Shown here piece by piece: positions 60,461 to 64,000 of a DNA stretch of 64,000 nt. Made by a program: the position numbers and the translations under genes. Numbering within the stretch: the stretch's first letter is position 1; each line of letters opens with the position of its first letter. Below the pieces are notes generated by a model that saw only the letters and a program-made list of their open reading frames with translations, was not told the DNA's origin and did no database searches. Origin of the DNA: Mitsuaria sp. 7 (GTDB taxonomy: Bacteria > Pseudomonadota > Gammaproteobacteria > Burkholderiales > Burkholderiaceae_C); assembly GCF_001653795.1 (NCBI RefSeq), contig NZ_CP011514.1:5576727-5640726 (forward strand). Direction: 5' to 3'.

Positions 60461-62710
60461 CTACTGTTCACGCGGCCGAGGCGCGTCCTGCGCAGGGCTC
60501 GGTGCAGTCGCGAGTTTTGAAAATGATAACGAAACTTGTGCGCCGCTCGGCGGCTGATCGCCGCCGCCGGCTGCTGGGAGATTCACCAAGCGGATCCGGG
60601 CGCCGTGCTCGTCGGCGATTTTCTTCACCACGGCAAGCCCGAGCCCCGTGCCCTTGGTCTTGGTCGTGACGTAGGGCTCGAAGGCACGCTTCAACACGTT
60701 CTCCGCAAAACCCGGCCCGTTGTCGATGATCACCAGCCGCAGCGCCCGCAGCTCGCCGGCTTCGGTCAAGGCCTTCTGCGTCCGCACCGTCACGTGGCCG
60801 TCCGGCTGATGGCTGACCGCATCCAGCGCGTTCTGCACGAGGTTGTGGATGACCTGCCGCAGTTGCGGCGCGTCGCCCATCATCAGCGGCGGATCGGTCG
60901 CCAGATCGGCTCTCAACTGTCCCGCTTCCTGGGCTTCGGCGTACAGCGTCAGCACTTCGGCGACCAGCCCGTTCAGATCCAGCGGCAGGAGCTTGGCCGC
61001 GGGCAGCCGAGCATAGTCCCGGAATTCGTTGACCAGCTGCTTCATTGCCTGGACCTGGTTGACGATGGTGCCCACCGAGCGCACCAGCATCGCCTGGTCG
61101 TTGCCTTCGAGCTTGGACTCGAGCTTGAACTGCAGCCGCTCCGCCGACAGCTGGATGGGCGTCAGCGGGTTCTTGATCTCGTGCGCGAGCCGTCGCGCCA
61201 CTTCGCTCCACGCGGCCGAGCGCTGCGCCGAGACGACCTCGCTGATGTCGTCGAACACCAGCAGCCGCGCGTCCTGCGGCAGCAGCGCGCCGCGCAGCAG
61301 CAGCGTCAGCGCGGTCTTCTCATCGAGCTGCAGTTCGAACGAATCCTGCCAGTGCTCGCGCTCGCCGGACTCGGAGCCCTGCAGCTCGAAGCGCTGCCAG
61401 ATGTCCTTGCTGAACGCGGTCAGCACGGGCAGGTCCTCCAGCGGCCGACCCACATAGGCCGACAGCGGCAGCTTCAGGATGCGCGTCGCGCCGGGGTTGA
61501 CGGTCTCGATGCGGCGATCCGCGTCGAACACGATCACGCCGGCCGTCAGGTTGTCGAGGATGGTCTGCACATGCGTGCGGGCGCTTTCGAGCTGCGTCAC
61601 GCTGAGCTCGACCAGCGCGCGCGCATCGGCGAGCTGCTGCGTCATGTCCGCGAACGAGCGCGTGAGCCCGCCCAGCTCGTCGCGCGAGCGGAACACGGGC
61701 TTGGCCTTCAGGTCGCCGGTCGCGACCTCGCGCATGCCCTCGGCCAGCAGCAGCAGCGGCTGCACCAGCTGGTTGGACAACGCCACCGCCAGCAGCAGCG
61801 CCGCGAACACCGCCAGGATCAGCACCAGCGTCAGCGTGCCCAGGTACATGCGTCGCAGGCCGTCGCGCAACAGCGAGCGCTGCAGGTACTCCTGGTTCGC
61901 CGCCGACACGTTCAGCGCGTTGCTGATGACCTTGCCGGAGATCTGCTTGACGACCATCAGATAGCGGTCGCTATTGGTCAGCTGCAGCCCGCTGCTCGGC
62001 AGCAGCGCCAGCGAGCGGATGCGCGCCTCGCCCTGCATCGCCGCCTGCTCGTCCTCCAGCCCTTCCAGCCGCGAGGCGATCCCGTTGCTGCGCGCCTGCG
62101 AGATCAGCGTCGCACTGGGGCGCGCGGGGATCTCGCTCGACTCGCCGCCCGCGGACAGCACGACCTGGCCGTTGCCCGCGATCAGCGCCACGCTGCGCGC
62201 GCCCAGCTGGTCGCGCAGCCGCTCCAGCGCCAGCGGCGCCAGCGCACCGTCTTCCCATCGCTCGGCCGCGGCGCGGGTGCGCACGGTCTGCTCGGTGCGC
62301 AGGTTCTCCAGCGTGTCCTGCCCCAGCGCCAGGCCGGCCTCCAGCGCGCTGGCCAGGCGCTGGTCGAACAGGCTCTCGATGCTCCGGTTCACGAACTGAT
62401 AGGAGACCGTGTAGATGAGCAGACCTGGCACCACGCCCACGATCGCGAAGATCCCGGCGAGCTTGAGCAGCAGCCGGCTGCCGAAGCGGCCGCGCTTCAC
62501 CCGCAGCGCGAGCCGGGTGCCCGCCACGCCGATGACGACGATCAGCGCGGTGGCGACCGCGACGTTGACCCAGAACAGCCAGACGTAGTGGCGTTCCAGG
62601 AAGCCGCGTTGCGCGGTCGTGCTGATGGACAGCAGGAAGGCCAGCATGCCGCTGGCTCCCGCGATCGCGGTCACGGAAATCAACCACGCCAGACGCGCCG
62701 ACTTGGTCAC
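60461..62710 (-). CDS. ntrY: NtrY-like sensor histidine kinase
   Basis: A 749-residue membrane kinase with three N-terminal segments (about 8-29, 42-64 and 86-106), a periplasmic region, another segment (about 285-308), HAMP (about 310-365), PAS (about 385-480) and a phosphoacceptor helix ARRLAHEIKNPLTPIQLSAERL-type (His in LAHEIKNPL). The ATPase domain ends GTGLGLAVVKKIADEHG. NtrYX controls nitrogen and redox responses in many proteobacteria. It precedes ntrX by six bases. Confidence 0.92.
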   Translation of the reverse strand: MTKSARLAWLISVTAIAGASGMLAFLLSISTTAQRGFLERHYVWLFWVNVAVATALIVVIGVAGTRLALRVKRGRFGSRLLLKLAGIFAIVGVVPGLLIYTVSYQFVNRSIESLFDQRLASALEAGLALGQDTLENLRTEQTVRTRAAAERWEDGALAPLALERLRDQLGARSVALIAGNGQVVLSAGGESSEIPARPSATLISQARSNGIASRLEGLEDEQAAMQGEARIRSLALLPSSGLQLTNSDRYLMVVKQISGKVISNALNVSAANQEYLQRSLLRDGLRRMYLGTLTLVLILAVFAALLLAVALSNQLVQPLLLLAEGMREVATGDLKAKPVFRSRDELGGLTRSFADMTQQLADARALVELSVTQLESARTHVQTILDNLTAGVIVFDADRRIETVNPGATRILKLPLSAYVGRPLEDLPVLTAFSKDIWQRFELQGSESGEREHWQDSFELQLDEKTALTLLLRGALLPQDARLLVFDDISEVVSAQRSAAWSEVARRLAHEIKNPLTPIQLSAERLQFKLESKLEGNDQAMLVRSVGTIVNQVQAMKQLVNEFRDYARLPAAKLLPLDLNGLVAEVLTLYAEAQEAGQLRADLATDPPLMMGDAPQLRQVIHNLVQNALDAVSHQPDGHVTVRTQKALTEAGELRALRLVIIDNGPGFAENVLKRAFEPYVTTKTKGTGLGLAVVKKIADEHGARIRLVNLPAAGGGDQPPSGAQVSLSFSKLATAPSPAQDAPRPREQ

Positions 62711-62804
62711 TGGTCAGGGTCCTTGCTGAATCGGGGGGAGGGTGAAAGCGGCGGACAAGCGATGGACAGGCGGCGCAGGGGTGACGTAGGCAAGGTCCGC
62801 GTGC

Positions 62805-63419
62805 TCAAGGCTGAGGGCGGTTGGGCGGTGGCGTGGAGGGGGCCTCCAGCGTCAGTGTGACATTGCGGTCGACGCTCAACGCCCAGCCCTGGCTGCCGCC
62901 CAGGCCGATCTGCATCGGCCGCGGGAGCTGCGCGGTGTCCAGCTTGTAGCTGAACTCCAGGTAATAGCGGCCATCGTCCTCGATGTCCTTGGTCTCGGCG
63001 ACACGCCACCCGGACACGCCGCGCAGCGACGAGATCGCCTCGGCGAGCGTGTCGAAACTCTGGTGCAGGCCGCCGGTGCTGACGCGGTACTGCCGCGTCA
63101 GCGGCTGCCAGGTCAGGCGCCAGGTCCGGCTGGCCTGCGCGACGCGGGCATCGCGCCAGTACCAGCGGTTGCGCAAGACCTGGACCTCGGCGACGAAATA
63201 GACCGCCACGCCCTTGAGCAGCGCCTCCTCGGCCTGCTTGGGCAGCTCGAAGCGGGTGCTGAAGCTCAGGGCCAGGCCGTCCTCCACGCGTTCCGCGTTC
63301 AGCACCTGCAGGGCGACGCCCTGGGCCAGCGTCCAGCCGTGCAGCGCCAGCAGCACACCGACCAGGGTCAGGTGCTGCCACCAGGAACGCAGCGGAGCGG
63401 GACGGGATGGCGGAGACAC
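62805..63419 (-). CDS. DUF4390 family exported protein
   Basis: A 204-residue protein of unknown function with a signal peptide (about 1-33, GVLLALHGWTLAQG) and the DUF4390 pattern VLNAERVEDGLALSFSTRFELP, WRLTWQPLTRQYRV. It sits between rsmB and ntrYX, where it is conserved in beta-proteobacteria. A link to NtrY signalling is conceivable because both reach the periplasm. Confidence 0.85.
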   Translation of the reverse strand: MSPPSRPAPLRSWWQHLTLVGVLLALHGWTLAQGVALQVLNAERVEDGLALSFSTRFELPKQAEEALLKGVAVYFVAEVQVLRNRWYWRDARVAQASRTWRLTWQPLTRQYRVSTGGLHQSFDTLAEAISSLRGVSGWRVAETKDIEDDGRYYLEFSYKLDTAQLPRPMQIGLGGSQGWALSVDRNVTLTLEAPSTPPPNRPQP

Positions 63420-63449
63420 GCGGACGGATTCAGGGGGGAAGTTCTGGGG

Positions 63450-64000
63450 TCAGGTCTTCTGCAACAGCGCGTAATAGAAGCCGTCGGTGACGGCAGTCGC
63501 GCCGGAGGCGGAGTCCTGCGGACCATTGTCCGCGAGCGGCAGCAGATGCCCGGCCCCCTGGTCGAACTGACGCGACCTTGCATCGCCATGGCGTTGCAAA
63601 AACGCGTCGATCTGGTCCTGGCCTTCGGCCTTGAAGACCGAGCAGGTCGCGTAGACCAGGCGGCCGCCGGGCTTGAGCAGCGGCCACAGCGCCTCGAGCA
63701 GCTCGGCCTGGATCCGTGCGAGCGACGGAATGTCGTCCGGCCGGCGCAGCCAGCGCACGTCCGGATGCCGGCGCACGATGCCCGATGCGCTGCACGGCGC
63801 GTCCAGCAGGATCGCGTCGAACGGCCGGCCGTCCCACCACGCGGCGGTGTCGCGCGCGTCGGCCGCGCGCACGGCGCCGTCGAGCTTCAGACGCTGCAGG
63901 TTCTGCCTCACCCGTTCCAGGCGCTTGGCATCGGCGTCCAAAGCCAGCAGATCGAGCCGGTTGCCGGCGAGTTCCTGCAGGTGGGCCGTCTTGCCGCCCG
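63450..64000 (-). CDS. rsmB: 16S rRNA m5C967 methyltransferase RsmB (3' part, runs off the window)
   Basis: Methylates C967 of 16S rRNA. The window has the C-terminal 183 residues: the SAM-binding GGKTAHLQEL and ALDADAKRLERV, the catalytic DAPCSASGIVRRHPDVRW and the second cysteine motif YATCSVFKAEG. The N-terminal NusB-like domain lies beyond base 64000. Frame continuity to the window edge supports an intact gene. Confidence 0.95.
   Translation of the reverse strand, partial: GGKTAHLQELAGNRLDLLALDADAKRLERVRQNLQRLKLDGAVRAADARDTAAWWDGRPFDAILLDAPCSASGIVRRHPDVRWLRRPDDIPSLARIQAELLEALWPLLKPGGRLVYATCSVFKAEGQDQIDAFLQRHGDARSRQFDQGAGHLLPLADNGPQDSASGATAVTDGFYYALLQKT

Overview
The window is a G+C-rich bacterial chromosome segment. 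Gene order and families point to a beta-proteobacterium of the order Burkholderiales, probably in the Roseateles/Mitsuaria/Rubrivivax/Leptothrix group. Supporting markers are the metX-metW pair, lptD-surA-rsmA, an AmgK kinase divergent from lptD, hpf-ptsN-hprK, fur divergent from bamE, and rsmB-DUF4390-ntrY-ntrX. Most of the window is housekeeping; accessory genes are confined to a few small patches.

Layout. 1-4.5 kb: 5' part of pyrF, a GNAT enzyme, an RstAB-like two-component system and an outer-membrane beta-barrel. 4.6-5.6 kb: a small cassette with a double-glycine-leader (microcin-like) peptide and an overlapping membrane protein, closed on both sides by terminators with the same stem. 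5.6-10 kb: purB, then a large predicted lipoprotein fusing a NodB-type deacetylase, a caspase-like peptidase with an EF-hand loop, and TPRs. 10-16.6 kb: GNAT, two glutathione S-transferases, an M48 peptidase with a YjgN-type membrane protein, and sppA. 16.6-18.5 kb: a SAM-II riboswitch and intrinsic terminator ahead of metX-metW. 18.5-20.9 kb: an overlapping ATPase/TPR pair that looks acquired. 20.9-25.5 kb: a zinc deacylase, alpha/beta hydrolase, M20 peptidase and LysR regulator. 25.5-31.5 kb: amgK, then lptD-surA-rsmA. 31.5-32.5 kb: an orphan barstar, a palindrome and a possible small peptide gene. 32.5-39.9 kb: maeB divergent from a FixL/FixJ-like pair, then thiL-pgpA-pncC overlapping or tightly spaced.

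39.9-40.7 kb: a ParDE-like toxin-antitoxin module in which the toxin lies between a full antitoxin and a second, half-length antitoxin paralogue. 40.8-50.8 kb: a long leftward run, bamE-dapB-exbB-exbD-leuS-lptE-holA-cupredoxin-GGDEF/EAL. 50.9-55.2 kb: fur, hprK, ptsN, hpf (without the usual rpoN upstream) and corA. 55.3-59.7 kb: a poorly coding stretch, a periplasmic glutathione peroxidase, a ferritin-like protein, gloA, a DUF3034 porin-like protein, an exported truncated haemoglobin and tRNA-Phe. 59.7-64 kb: ntrX (lacking an AAA+ domain), ntrY, DUF4390 and the 3' part of rsmB.

Functional threads. LptD, LptE, SurA and BamE cover outer-membrane assembly. MetX/MetW with the SAM riboswitch control methionine entry. 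PtsN, HprK and Hpf form the nitrogen-PTS/ribosome hibernation group. The strongest candidates for undescribed biology are the caspase/deacetylase fusion, the ParD-ParE-half-ParD module, the microcin-like cassette and the ATPase/TPR pair.
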